64,000 nucleotides of DNA from Pythium myriotylum (GCA_023091665.1 JALJCQ010000016.1:1488001-1552000); one strand, 5' to 3'; shown: positions 30,690-42,100, numbered from the stretch's first letter. Made by a program: numbers and translations. The notes: generated by a model not told the origin, from the letters alone.

Positions 30690-31451
30690 CTTGTGTGTGT
30701 GCTGGGAGGCGATTTGTACAGTGGCAAATTAGAGACCGAAGGGGGCACCTGGGTCGAGCTCAGGCGATTGCAAACTGAGTATGCGTCAACCGTGCACCCG
30801 AGCGTCACATGGCGACACGCGAGGCAATTGCTCACCAGTCCTGCTGACCCCAAAACCCAGGCCCGGGCTCCCCACCCCCACGGCTCACTTTAGCACGGCT
30901 ACGGCCGGCACCCCAACCACAAGGCCATTGTCAAACAATAGCTCACCGAGCACGCACCCACATAGCAGGAGCGAGGCCGGTGAACTTGATCCCCAGCTGC
31001 TCGAGGCAGATGCAGATTTGTGCCGAGTCTATTATTTGCTGGAGAACCTTCGACGCACACGCTATAATAACTTGGCCAGGATCCACGCTAAAGATAATGG
31101 GGGAGCGTATCTACGTGGCCAAAATCCACGCTCTTCCTCGCACCGGCTTCTTTAGCGTTGAAGATATGTGACCAGGCCAGGAATAACTGGACTGACTCGA
31201 TACGAAGGCGAGCTAGTATATTTTCGAGTCCCGGACTGGCTTCTTCGATCAGTGCACTAATTTGGAGAAACTTGCTCGGGCGATTAGATTGTCGACGCCG
31301 TTGAGGGTATGCCCGGGGTACGCGCGATCTCCAGGTCGCGCTGCTCGTCCTCTTGGGCGTTTCAGACCAGCCCATGCAGATGGCTACAGTTCCATCATGT
31401 CCCACGTGACACTTCCTCACCTGCTGTGGGGATGCGTCAGCTGGCCGTGTC
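30690..31451. other. intergenic, nothing seen
   Basis: Short unrelated frames only. It contains the upstream region of the Cys/His-cluster gene and the 3' flank of the PARP-like gene. Confidence 0.5.
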
Positions 31452-33645
31452 CTACCGGAACGGTCGTGGCTTGGGTGGATCTCTCTTCTGCTTGAACTTG
31501 CCGTTCGTAACGGGTTTGGTCTTTTTGATGAGGTCATCGAGCTTGGCGACGTCTTGCGCCTGGAGTTGGCGAACGAGAGCGAGCTCGCCGTAGAGCTTTC
31601 GAGCCTTCATTGATCGCTGCTTTCCTGCTTCGTTTTGATTCTGAGTGTTTGCTTCCGAGGCTGCGACCTCGTCGACGACTGTCTTTTTTGGCGCAGCTCG
31701 TCGCACTGTGCAGTTGAGTATATCCCACGCTGACTTCGCATGCTGCGGCAATTGTCGTTGAAGCGATTGAAGATCTCTAACAAACTCGCGACGTCTTCGC
31801 CTGTACACATCCAAAGTGGTCTCCGTTGAAAGCCGATCGGGTATACTTTGCTTGCCACGTGATACAGGCTTTCGGGACGGGGTGAATATCGAAGGCAAGT
31901 CAAACTTCTCGGCAAACATGGAGATCACTTGGTTGTGTCTCGACGGGGAATGCTTGCTCAGCGCGTCGACTAATCGCAGCGCTGCGTACTCCAGCATTTC
32001 TGACGGCCGTGGCTCATCGCGTCGAGTTGACGGGGAGACTGGAATAATCCGGTTCCTGGACTCGTGCTCTTCAGCCTGTTGATTGTCTGAATGAATAAAT
32101 CTGTACTGTTTCGGATAGCACGTTAGGAACATTCCCATCCTGCTCACCCACTGGCCGATCTCACCTCAATGATAAATTCTGGCACGACCGATTGAGCGTA
32201 TCGGATAACGTACTCTTCTTCTTCCGAGTGCAATAAACTACCCACAGAGGCGTTGTTGGGAAACTCCGATTCGCTTATCGTGGTTGGCATGTTTGCAACG
32301 CGCTGTATTTTCCCCATCGCGACTCGACATAACGCAAGATATCGGATCGGCGACTCATCCATCGCGAGGTCTTTTTGCGACAGCCCACGGAGTTCGTCGA
32401 GCGTACTGTACCGACTAAAGCGACGTGGGAACTGCAGAGCCTCGGCTTCGAGCACACGTCGGCGAGCGATAGCGCGTGGTCCCGTCCCTGGGGCCTCTTG
32501 TTCTTTCGTTCTGTGGATCTGCAACTTCACATTCGGTCGGTTAAACACCGGATTATCAACGGAGTCTGTCCATCTCGCCCACTCGGCTTCGTCCGCGAAC
32601 ATGCCGCAGACTACAACTCGCTCAAGGCTCTCTGTTGGCACACAGCAAAAGAGGCCCTTGACTTTGCAGTCTCCAGCAGGCGCTTCGTTGATCCAACGTT
32701 CAAAGCCTCTTAGTAGCGGCTGGTTTTCGACCTTGTACACGTCCTTGATCTCGATTCGCGCCTTGACGTCGGAACCGAAGAATCCTTTCTTGATATTCTC
32801 ACTCGCAGCCTTTGCGCACCGCGCGCGCTGCGCGTCTCCGTCTACGAGCCTCCGCATGCGGATTTGACCCAATGTCTCGCTCTCCAAATGCACTGCGAAC
32901 GAGCTGAGAGCCACGACTGTGAGCTGGCACGATCAGTACGCGCCTTTCAAGCAAGCGACAGCGACTACGACCACGTACTCAATATGGTGCCGTCGCTTGA
33001 CATCACGTGCCAATTGCTGGCAACCAGCCATCTCTCGAACTCTCCACGCAGCGATCCACGCGCGCTCTTCTTCCAGCAGTGCGTAGTGCTCCAGCACGGC
33101 ACTCAGCGCGTACTTAGCATACAGCCTCTCAAGCGAGTGGAAGAACGACACATAGCGATCGAACGCCAGCACCGACGACTCTCTCCGTGCGCATCGAGCG
33201 TAAACAAGCTCCCGTGGCTCTTCCACGAGTCCGCCCACCGCTGCTTTCACGGCGTCGTACCGCTTGCGCACGAGTCGCTTCTTCTCCTGGTCTCACGTAA
33301 CGTTAGTCTCACTTGCAAAGGCTTCCTCCATTCCGCTTTCAGCTTCATCCAGCGAAAACGCACCTGAATGAAAAGCCGCTTCTTTTGAATCTGCTCGAGC
33401 TTTCGTCGCCACGGTGCCATCATCTGCTGCAACGTCGGCGGCTCAATGGCCAGCGCTCGCAGCGCCGGCGCGAGGCCATGGGCTGCGCCGTTCTCGGCAC
33501 AGAGCACATTCCTGAGCATGCGAACGCAGATTTCGCCACTATGGATGCCTCTGCGCATGTCTGTGAAACTTTTCTCCGTTGGATCGCGTGGTGCAGCGAG
33601 CTGTGGGCGAAGTGACGCGACCTCGCGATCTTTGAGGAGCTCCAT
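31452..33645 (-). CDS. PARP-like domain protein, four exons, catalytic His motif lost
   Basis: Four exons on -: 33645-33364, 33286-32979, 32903-32165, 32105-31452, joining in frame to 660 residues. Introns are 77, 75 and 59 nt; the last has GTGAG, branch CTAAC and CAG. The ATG at 33645 begins MELLKDREVASLR. Residues of about 70-160 are basic and helical. From about 245 to 455 the protein follows the ADP-ribosyltransferase (PARP) catalytic fold: ARIEIKDVYKVENQPLLRGF, then KVKGLFCCVPTESLERVVVCGMF, YLALCRVAMGKI and EEEYVIRYAQSVVPEFIIEYRF. In active PARPs the second block reads HGT where this protein has CCV, so it is probably not a normal transferase. The last 200 residues are basic and coiled. 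Exon joins are inferred. Role unknown. Confidence 0.6.
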
Positions 33646-33659
33646 TTTCGACGAAATGT

Positions 33660-34252
33660 TGCCGTGCCGCTTCGGTTCATCTCGAGGTGTTGGATAAGGC
33701 GCGACACGGTGTTAGATATGGACATTATGTGCGTGTTATGCACGATTGGCAATTCGCTGAGTGCTGCATGGCTGTCAAGGTCTATTGATCGCAGTAGTTG
33801 TGTCCTACTAGCCTGGTCGAGGAAGATCGAGTCGGAAATCTTCTCAAACACCTTTGTAGTGCGTCGTGCCCAGAATCTCGGCGGTCTTGCGTTTCTTATT
33901 CGCAAATAGTCGATCAACTGCGTCTTCACGACTTGGAAATCGTCGTTTCTTTTGCTCATTGACGATCCTCCTCCCAATTGTGTCATCCACGCCTTCCATC
34001 TGACATAGCTCGTCGTATAAAACAGCTTCGGCGTCTGGTGTTTCCAGAAAACTTCGATACGCGTCGCGAGTAGCTGCGTCGACGAGCTGGAACCACACGC
34101 TTCGCCCCATCTTCTCTCTCCGATCGTAATTTAGAGCCGTGGGTGCTGTTGACACCTCTGGGCCCGTGATTGTCGCTTTCTTGCGAGGGTCTCTTGCTAC
34201 TTCCTTCAGGTTGCGTCTCTGACGGATGTGGAACAGAACTACACGTTCCCAT
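33660..34252 (-). other. possible small gene, structure unresolved
   Basis: On -, an ATG at 34110 starts an 87-codon frame (MGRSVWFQLVDAATRDAYRS...) that ends at 33844. An overlapping frame (33986 down to about 33640) also looks coding (KVFEKISDSIFLDQASRTQL). An intron or a frameshift probably joins them, but I find no convincing splice pair. VWFQLVDAAT...AY resembles the N-terminal segment of some oomycete Crinkler proteins; the rest does not. An alternative start lies at 34252. Confidence 0.35.
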
Positions 34253-34321
34253 CAGTGATGGGGATGTGATGGGCCATCACAGCCCCTGTGGTGGCCTGTC
34301 GCAGGCAATCGCAGAATAAAA

Positions 34322-34350
34322 CTCGAGGTTTCTTGTCAAGAAACCTCGAG
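34322..34350. repeat. perfect palindrome, 14-nt arms, 1-nt loop
   Basis: CTCGAGGTTTCTTG at 34322-34335, T, then the exact complement at 34337-34350. Confidence 0.9.
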
Positions 34351-34351
34351 C

Positions 34352-34418
34352 GAAGAAAGTCTTCAACGGTTGAAAGTCAAGAAAGTTTCTTGACTTCCAA
34401 CCGTTGAAGACTTTCTTC
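34352..34418. repeat. 67-nt near-perfect palindrome, 33-nt arms, 1-nt loop
   Basis: Left arm 34352-34384 (begins GAAGAAAGTCTTCAACGG) and right arm 34386-34418 are complementary at 32 of 33 positions around a single G. It follows the previous palindrome after one base, and both contain CAAGAAA/TTTCTTG, so they share sequence. Confidence 0.95.
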
Positions 34419-35169
34419 ACGGCTCGTTTGGAGTGCTGGATGGCGTTGACCTGTGTGATGAGCGAACACAATGTTTCGTTGACGGATGCTGTTTTCAAGC
34501 ATCTCGTTGAGTATTACGTGCTGCTGGTCAAAAGTCCGCTCATGACGGGGAAGTCTTTTCTGGCAATATTGGTCAGTCTAGGCTTGTAATCAAAGATTGC
34601 CATTGTGAAAAGGTCTGGGCAGTTTTGGAATTTCTTCGAATGTGTTTTGAAAATACGCGTTTCCGAGTGTTGAGGCTTGCAGCGTATTTCTAAACTACCG
34701 AGCACTTTTCGAAAACCATGTCGATATCGCTCGCGCATTGACTTATGAACATTAAATTCTGAATTTTAGCATGCAGGAAAAATGGGGAGTATGTGATCAA
34801 GTGGTTTCATTGCTTCGTGCGTCTTCAAGATACTGCGATACAATTTCCCGCTCTTCTTGCGCTGCTGACTGGTTGCTATGTTGGTCTCTGCATCACTGCT
34901 ACCTTCCTTGTGTTAACTTTGCCAGTACTAGTACCTCTTTTATCTCCCCACCAACCAAGTGAGCTATTTGATGGATCATCGACATGGTGATGTTCGCCAA
35001 CGAGGACAAAGCGATACACATGCTCAGTTTTCAGTGAATACAGACCGTTATATCATGTAATGGCTGCGAAAGGAGCGATTCCTTGCGATCTTTGGTAAAT
35101 TCCATTTTCGATGAAAAGTTGACGTAGAGACAGACGACATACGATAAACAGAACCTGATAGCCTCAAAT

Positions 35170-36288
35170 TTACTCCTCCTCGGCGTCAGGTTCGTAGAAT
35201 GGCACTTCTCCGTGGGGAGTCACGCGAACGGCCTGGCGGTTGCCCGGGAGGTAGTCGAAAGTGCCGATATGGGTCGTCACGCGGTTGTCCCAGATCGCCA
35301 CGGCGTTCTTGGTCCACCGGTAGCGCACTTGGAACTCGTGCCCCTGCGCCTGGTGAGCGAAGAGAAAGCGAAGCACTGCGTCCGACTCGGCCAGCGATAG
35401 CTGCTTGATCCGCGTCGTGAAACCGTAGTTGACGAAAAGAGACTTGCGTTTAGTCACCGGGTGAGTGCGAATGATCGGGTGCTCGGTCTCCAGGTACGGA
35501 CGACGCACGGTCACACCGCTCGCAGCAGCTCGTTCGGCCTGCACCTTGCTGCTATGAATGGCCGTCAGTCCTTCTAGAAACTTCTTGAAGTGCGGCGTGA
35601 GGCGCTCGTAGGCTTCGTAACCCGACGTCCAGATCGTGTCACCGCCCTCTGGAGGCGTTGTGAGCACCTTGAAGCTCGTGTAGGACGGTGGCTGCCGCTC
35701 ATACGTCACATCGCTGTGCCAGTGATTCACCCAGCCGTACTTTTGACGCTCGATAATGCCAGGGCTGCTCTTCAACGATGCTTCGACGACCAAGACCTCG
35801 GGTTTGCCCTCTGGATGGCCGATGTTTTGGTGGATGTGCAGCGGTCCATAATACTTGCCGAGCTCCAGCTGCTGCTCAACGTTGATCTTCTGATCTAGAA
35901 AGAAAACAACGCCACGCTGCGCGACGAGCAATGCGAGTTCATCCTTCTGTGCGTCCGTGAGCTCGTGCAGCTGGATCCCTGTGAGCTGAGTGCCGATCTT
36001 TGGCGCGAGGTGCTGCACCGTCGCGTTCTCGAGCAAGTTCTTGAGCGTCGGGTCGGCGTACTTGGCGCGATCATCGAACGGCAGCTCAGGGATCGGAGGA
36101 TACGTGGTCGTCGGATAGACGCTCGCCAGCTCAGGGTGCTCAAGGGGGTTGTGGGCTACACGCTGGTTGAATGCATTCTTGATGGGTTCCACCTTGACAC
36201 TCGTCTCGACTTGCTTGAGCGAGGCATTCTTCCCAGCGTCATCGACGGCAGTCTGCGACTTGGTGGATTCAGTGTGTTGAGGGGCCAT
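35170..36288 (-). CDS. TauD/TfdA-family 2-oxoglutarate/Fe(II) dioxygenase, copy 1
   Basis: A 372-residue enzyme; the ATG at 36288 starts MAPQHTESTKS. The family couples oxidation of a small substrate (taurine, alkylsulfonates, aryloxyalkanoates or others) to decarboxylation of 2-oxoglutarate. The fold runs from about residue 85 (HLAPKIGTQLTGIQLHEL) to 365. The iron ligands are the H-x-D pair at about 191/193 (NHWHSDVTYE) and the distal His at about 340 (NRVTTHIGTFDY), followed by GNRQAVRVT with the 2-oxoglutarate-binding Arg. All are present, so the protein should be active. No signal peptide is seen, so it is probably cytosolic. It is divergent from the POT transporter at 37338, with 1,049 bp between the starts. 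It resembles copy 3 more than copy 2. The substrate cannot be told. Confidence 0.92.
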   Translation of the reverse strand: MAPQHTESTKSQTAVDDAGKNASLKQVETSVKVEPIKNAFNQRVAHNPLEHPELASVYPTTTYPPIPELPFDDRAKYADPTLKNLLENATVQHLAPKIGTQLTGIQLHELTDAQKDELALLVAQRGVVFFLDQKINVEQQLELGKYYGPLHIHQNIGHPEGKPEVLVVEASLKSSPGIIERQKYGWVNHWHSDVTYERQPPSYTSFKVLTTPPEGGDTIWTSGYEAYERLTPHFKKFLEGLTAIHSSKVQAERAAASGVTVRRPYLETEHPIIRTHPVTKRKSLFVNYGFTTRIKQLSLAESDAVLRFLFAHQAQGHEFQVRYRWTKNAVAIWDNRVTTHIGTFDYLPGNRQAVRVTPHGEVPFYEPDAEEE

Positions 36289-36317
36289 CAGCGTCTGTCT
36301 TCGTGGCGGTGATCAGC

Positions 36318-36332
36318 AAAATTCGCAACTGA
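36318..36332 (-). promoter_or_regulatory. initiator-like motif of TauD copy 1
   Basis: On -, TCAGTTGCGAATTTT resembles the oomycete initiator TCATTYYNCAWTTT and lies 29 bp before the ATG. Confidence 0.4.
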
Positions 36333-37306
36333 GGCCCATCGCCCTGGGACTCCCAAGCACCCTCAGGTTGGAGTCACATGCGTTTCAACTCAACAGTCAG
36401 CCACCATAGATCCGGAACAGATTGCGCGAACCCATTCCCGCACTCACACATCGATTCGTGACTCGAGATGGCGCTCCGAGTTTCGAGGTGCCCATCTTGA
36501 GGTTGGCTGGAGACTATCCGATGAAGCGGAACACGCCACCACATATCCAGCTTCTGATTGGTTGTCGCGGTCTCCAATAAGAGCTCTTGTGTCGAGTCGA
36601 CTGATGCAACTGAGGCAGACGACTAAGGTGCCATTGAGTCGATATCATTTCATCCCGCGAACGCCACGAGGTTGCCTCTGGTGTTGGTCATTGGCTCTAA
36701 GTAGCACCCAATCGGCGAAAGCATTTTGCGAGATTTCGAAGTGTGCATGTCTCCGGTTCTAGGAGTTGACGCAGTCCATGAGACCAAGAACCGGAGACCT
36801 GAACGTGGCGACTTCTGGGGATCTAGAGTGTGTACGAACCGGAAGACCTTGTAACGACTCCAGCTCGAAAAGCTTCGTGATTGAGTAACCCAGGCTAATG
36901 TCTTCGCAGTACGCTTTCTCGGATGCCAAGGCTCCTCTAAGAACTAGGCGAACTCTCCGCCTCTGGGTCACACCATCCGATCCCTTTCATTCAAATGGGT
37001 CCATGACGATTTGCTGCACAAATGGCGATTTGTCGGGCCTTCCTGGGCTCGTGATTGGTTGGTCACACTGACCTTTCTCTTCGACGCGTAAACCCACCGA
37101 TCTTTGTCAGGTGCGACTACCCAAGATCTACGCGTACGTTCTGTACAGAACCACGGACTCACATGGAGATTATCGCTTGACAAGGCACCGTATCTCTTGG
37201 GGAAAGGAAACTGATCCCGGCCCATCTTCATGCTTTCGTTAGTTGCTCTCTGCTAGGAGAGACCCCACCACCCGTTTGTTGTGGCTGTTCGAATTGACAG
37301 ATTGGT
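36333..37306. other. divergent intergenic region between TauD1 and POT1
   Basis: About 1 kb without a supported gene, serving as the shared upstream region of the two divergent genes. A 12-bp perfect inverted repeat (GTCTCCGGTTCT at 36749-36760 and its complement at 36787-36798) lies in the middle. Confidence 0.5.
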
Positions 37307-37320
37307 TCATTCGCCAATTC
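37307..37320 (+). promoter_or_regulatory. initiator (Inr) motif of POT transporter 1
   Basis: TCATTCGCCAATTC is a close match to the oomycete initiator and lies 17 bp before the ATG at 37338, so the leader is very short. Confidence 0.6.
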
Positions 37321-37337
37321 GACAGGTCGCCACGACC

Positions 37338-39158
37338 ATGGGGAAGCACGCCGCCTCGCCGTCGCCGGTGCTGACACCGCTCACGCAGACACCAGGCCTT
37401 GCAAACTATAGCACCAAACTCTGGGACGACCGCCCGACTCACATCAAGAAGTATATCGTGCGCAATGTGTGTCTCTTCCTCTTCATCATCACGGCCATGG
37501 AGGAGACGGCGAGTTTCTCCATGAACCAATCGCTCAAGAACATGTTCCAGAAACTTGGCTGGTCGAACAAGGGATCGAACTCCATGAAGCTCACATACGA
37601 CTCGGTTGCGCAGTTCCTCTGCATTGTCGCTGGTTACATCTCGGACGAACGCCTCGGCAAGTTCAAGACACTGCTCGGGGCCGCATCCATCGACTCGGTC
37701 GGTTTTTCATTGCTTGTGTTTGCCTCACTGCCAACGATTGTTGCCCAGCACAAGAGCCTGGCCAAGATCGTCTACTCTGTGGGACTTTACCTCGGTGTTT
37801 CGACGCAGATCAGCTTGCGCTCCATGATGCTCTCGTTTGGCGGAGACCAGTTCTCGCCCGACTCGCCACCGAAGGAGAAAGGTATCTTCTTCAGTTTCCA
37901 TTACGCTGTGGCCAACATCGGTGCCTCGTTGGGCTACGCTGTCTTCCCATACCTATGTCTTCACGGCGTCGGTGCCATCCCAGCAGCGTATGGCTATACG
38001 GCCAACTACGCTATTGCGCTGCTCTGTTTGATGGGCTTCATCACGATCCTCTACTTCACACGCAAGCGATACGTCCAAGTGCCACCCACCAAGCAGTCGA
38101 TTGGCCAGGTAATCAAGATCCTCGTGCACCGCGCCAAGACGAATTGGCGCGCACGCTTCCTCGTCAGTGGTGCCGTTCTCTATCTCGCGGCCTTTGTCAT
38201 GAACGTTCTGGCATCCTTCCTCGCTGATCACGGCGAGACGGGCCACAACATCTCCAAGGCCGGTGGTGCCTTTATCGTCGTGGCGACTGTGCTTTGGGTC
38301 TTCTTTGGGCGCGACTCGACTTTCATGGAGGGGGCAAAAGAGAGTCAAGGAGGTCGCTTCGACGAGGAGCTCGTGGACGGTGTTAAGCAGGTCATCCGCA
38401 TCTTGCCGTTCAATGCCTTCAACGTCGTCTGGTGGCTTTGCCAGAATCAGCGGTCCAACAACCAGACCATCGTGCAGCAGACCGACATGCGTATCGGCTC
38501 GGGCCCGTTCGCCACGCAGATCCCAGGTCCGACAATGCAAATGTTCAACCCGCTCAGCGTTCTCGTGCTCGTTCCGCTGTTCGACAAGTTCGTGTACCCT
38601 CTGTACGAGCGCATCACGGGCAAGCCAGCCTCGCGCTATGGCAAGATTCTCACGGGTTACTGGCTTGCGGCCTTCACGATGGTCTGGACCGGATGCTTTG
38701 AGATCATCCGCCGTAGCCGTCCCGTGCTCACCTACGTCGATGCCCACGGCGTGACGAAGTTCATCCTCAACAACGATGGTAAGCAGGTCATGAACGACAT
38801 CCCGTGGTACGCTGCAGTCCCGCAGTACTCGCTCATGGCACTTGCGAGTATCCTCATCGTGATCCCGTCGTACGACATCGGCTACTGGGAAGTTCCGCAG
38901 ACAATGCGTTCGACGTCCATCGCGCTTGGTTTCTTCGTCAACTCGATGGGCTCGACGCTTCAGTCGGTCATCGTGCTGTTGCTTGGCAAATACATCCCGG
39001 CCAATCTCAACAACGGTCACATGGAATATCTCCACTTCACGCTGGCAGGCATCATGGTTGTCAACATCTTCTTCTTCTGGATCGTCATGAAGCAGATGCA
39101 GCTCGGTATGGTGCCCAAGCTCGCCAAGAAAGACAAGCATGTTGAGTTCGTTGGATAG
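37338..39158 (+). CDS. POT/PTR-family proton-coupled transporter, copy 1
   Basis: A 606-residue protein with about 12 membrane spans. The ATG at 37338 follows the initiator directly; the open frame above it is the leader. The family moves di- and tripeptides, nitrate or other small solutes with protons. Family marks are the ETASF region in TM1 (replacing the ExxER motif of typical peptide carriers), FGGDQFSPDSPPKEK after TM4, the FFSFHYAVANIGA stretch in TM5, and the second-half motif QNQRSNNQTIVQQTDMRIG. The N-terminus MGKHAASPSPVLTPLTQTPG is shared with copy 2. The replaced ExxER motif suggests altered proton coupling or substrate. It is divergent from TauD1 and converges with the coiled-coil gene, stop codons 17 bp apart. 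The substrate is unknown; pairing with TauD suggests import of that enzyme's substrate. Confidence 0.9.
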   Translation: MGKHAASPSPVLTPLTQTPGLANYSTKLWDDRPTHIKKYIVRNVCLFLFIITAMEETASFSMNQSLKNMFQKLGWSNKGSNSMKLTYDSVAQFLCIVAGYISDERLGKFKTLLGAASIDSVGFSLLVFASLPTIVAQHKSLAKIVYSVGLYLGVSTQISLRSMMLSFGGDQFSPDSPPKEKGIFFSFHYAVANIGASLGYAVFPYLCLHGVGAIPAAYGYTANYAIALLCLMGFITILYFTRKRYVQVPPTKQSIGQVIKILVHRAKTNWRARFLVSGAVLYLAAFVMNVLASFLADHGETGHNISKAGGAFIVVATVLWVFFGRDSTFMEGAKESQGGRFDEELVDGVKQVIRILPFNAFNVVWWLCQNQRSNNQTIVQQTDMRIGSGPFATQIPGPTMQMFNPLSVLVLVPLFDKFVYPLYERITGKPASRYGKILTGYWLAAFTMVWTGCFEIIRRSRPVLTYVDAHGVTKFILNNDGKQVMNDIPWYAAVPQYSLMALASILIVIPSYDIGYWEVPQTMRSTSIALGFFVNSMGSTLQSVIVLLLGKYIPANLNNGHMEYLHFTLAGIMVVNIFFFWIVMKQMQLGMVPKLAKKDKHVEFVG

Positions 39159-39175
39159 AGACCCTTGTTCTTCCA

Positions 39176-42100
39176 TCATTCATCTATCTGTAATACATCC
39201 CCTTCCTCTTGAACATTGACGACCGCCTCAACAGACAGAAGTTGTCGACGCCTTACTTGGCGTACCCAACGTACAATGCACGTCTGGATGTAGAGGCGGC
39301 TCAAATAGTGCTGCGTGAGCTTGGCCGACTGCAGTAACTTGGCACATGCTCGCAGTTCGGTCCACGCCTTTTGAAGCGCCTGTTGGGACGTAGTTCGTGA
39401 AGGCTGTTGCTGACTTTTAGGTCGTCCTGCAATACCGTTGCTCGTTGCTGCCACTCCCGAGGGTTGCTGAGCTGTTGATTGGATATCATGAAGCAACCGC
39501 TCAATCAGTGCACTCTGTTTTTTCAGGTGCATCTTGGTGTTACGACTCTGGTGGAGTGCCTCAATCTGCAAATGGACTTCGACACGAAGTCCCCTCCAAA
39601 AACGCTGCAGGTCTTCGATCTCTCGTGTCATCGAGAAGATGTTTGTACGTCCCACCGACTGCTTGAGCTCATGGAGGTCAGCTTCGTCGAGCAACAATTC
39701 TTGCAAGCCGCTATTAAATAATCGCAAGTGGTACACGTGCGTGACTCGCAGCAGAGTGTCCAAGTCCAGCAGCTCTTGGCCCACATCGCAGAAGACGAGA
39801 AGGCATTCCCTTGGGGACACGCGATGCTGTGTCACACTCGTCACAACCTTAATGAACTGCTCGAGCCCGATGCGATTGCTAGCGGAAGCGTCGAACACCA
39901 CAAACGCTTGACGGTAGCGCTCGTCAACATGGCCGTTCACGAGTCGCCAATGCACCAAGAAGACCTCCATCAGATCATCTAGTTCAACTTTGTCACTATC
40001 TGTGTATGATAACTCTTCCACTTGCTTCAGAAGGTTGTTGATCTCCGGTCCACTGAGAAGCCGGTGGTCGAAAAGCCGAGCAGCTGTTGCGATGGCAGAT
40101 TGCTTCGAGATTGGGCATCCACCGTCGGGGGTCTCTTCAAGGCGGCATTCGGCCTTGAAAATCTTCATCTGACCAAAAAGCAAGTGTCCCAGTGCGTGAG
40201 CGTAATAGAGAAACGTGTCATAACCGTCGTTGACCATATCGGCAGTCCCTGATGTTCGGATCCCGCATGAAGCAGCAAAAAAGGCAACGCGAGGGTCGTC
40301 GTGGAACGCAAAGATCGCCTCGGACAACGAAACAATCCAGGCGCCAACAACTACTGGTGAGTCGTAACGCGTAACCAAGTAGTCGCAAACAAAAGGTGCT
40401 AGACTCCAAAGACAAGCGTTGTCTAGTTGGGCCGTGTCCACTTTAAGAAACTCGATCCACAAATCCAAGATGAAAGTCTTGGTGTGCGCACGGCTGAGCG
40501 TTGGAACGTGAAACTCAGGGGCAAAATCGTGCTGTTGGTGGTGACGCTCGAAGGTGACAACAAATGAGCGCCACATGTGGGGGAGATTCTCGACGACATG
40601 ACTCAAATCGAGAGGAGCCGCATCATCCGGTATGGAGTGTACCGTCGTGTCTGCTTCAATAACTGGCGCTGAATCGTCTTTCTTGGGTACCGAGTGGTGC
40701 GGTCGCTTTTTGATTGGAGACCCCGAAGAACCTCGACGCGCCTTTTTCCCTCTCATGCGGTGTGCTGCTGCCAGCGACGAGGAAGTAACGTGTCGCGGCT
40801 GCTGCGAAGACGCGTCGAGACTGGGGGACACACAAGAAGTAGTAGGTGGGCTGGTTTGGTACGGAAAATGTTCGTGTGGATGATAGCCAACAGTAGCAAT
40901 CGACTGAGAGATTAACGCGCGGAACACCGACGAACCACCCCGCAAATACAGACACTGGGCTCTCTTCCGCCGCGATGCTCCTTCCCTTTCTCTAGCAACG
41001 GCAATATCGGAGGGAGACGCAGCGAAGTCGAGCGCTTCAAGTTTCAGCCCAGCAGTCGTACCTGCCACAACGGCAGTAAACAAGCTAACCAACGTTTCTC
41101 CTCCTGCAAGATGCTCAGTCTACACTCAAGCAAGGTAAAAGTCAGTGCACATCAAGTAATGCTCCGAGCATGAGTGAGCACCCTACCCTGACAATGAGTG
41201 TCTCCTTGAGCATCGTGTCACTTGCAGCGACTGTCTCCACGAAGTAGTGCTTCCAAGTCTCCAAGTCGCTGGAGATGACATCTTGAATTGCCGTCGGGTG
41301 GAACTCACTTAGGCAAGTAGCGAGATACGGAGACGACTGAAGCTGATCCAACAAGTCTCGATTCGCTGGGTCCTTGAACATCTCCCGTAATAATCGTCCG
41401 ATTTCGGCCGAGTCTTCTTGAGCTATCTTCTCGAGCGATACAACAGATGCGCGTTGAATAAAGTTCTGGACCCCTTTAGTGGTCGATAGCTGGACCATCA
41501 CCTTATAGAACGAGCCAACATCACCCTTGTCGTGGAGCTCCACGAAAAGATGCTTTAAAAACTCGGGTCGTTTCAATGCAACGGCAACGAGATCATCCGT
41601 ATGGGCTGTGAACCACTCGGCAAGTTGCACCTCTCCCTGTGTTAAAGCAGACCCTCGGCCACCATCGAGAGTCGAAGACCGCCGCCCTGCCATTTCTTCC
41701 AGCACATCACTGACTGCGCCAAGTGCCGCTGAACTCCTCTGAGAACCCACAGCCCCAAGCGTATTTGGTGTAGCCACAGGGGCTCCGTTATTGGGTGTGG
41801 ACCCCCACAACAGCTGCACACCCTTATTCTTGTAAGCCAACGCATCAAGATACTCACACGCTTTGAGATCGAGCCGCAGAAATCGCTTGACAAGGGGCGC
41901 AAACTTCGTGATCGCGAACCGCAAGATGCCGTTGTTTTGGGTAATTGCGCTGAGAAGAATCTCTGGACTCTGGTTGATCGCATTTACGAGAATCGTCGGG
42001 TTCTGTCGCTGTCGCTGGATAAGAGTGCGCACAACCGAGCTCGAATTGTTTATGTCGTCGAGATCTTGAGACACGGATTCTTGCATGAGGCGTGCGTCCT

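Larger units (their letters stand above)
34253..35169. other. intergenic with strong palindromes
   Basis: No gene is supported. The left part holds two adjacent palindromes (listed separately). Short frames around 34790-34990 have no match. Confidence 0.5.
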
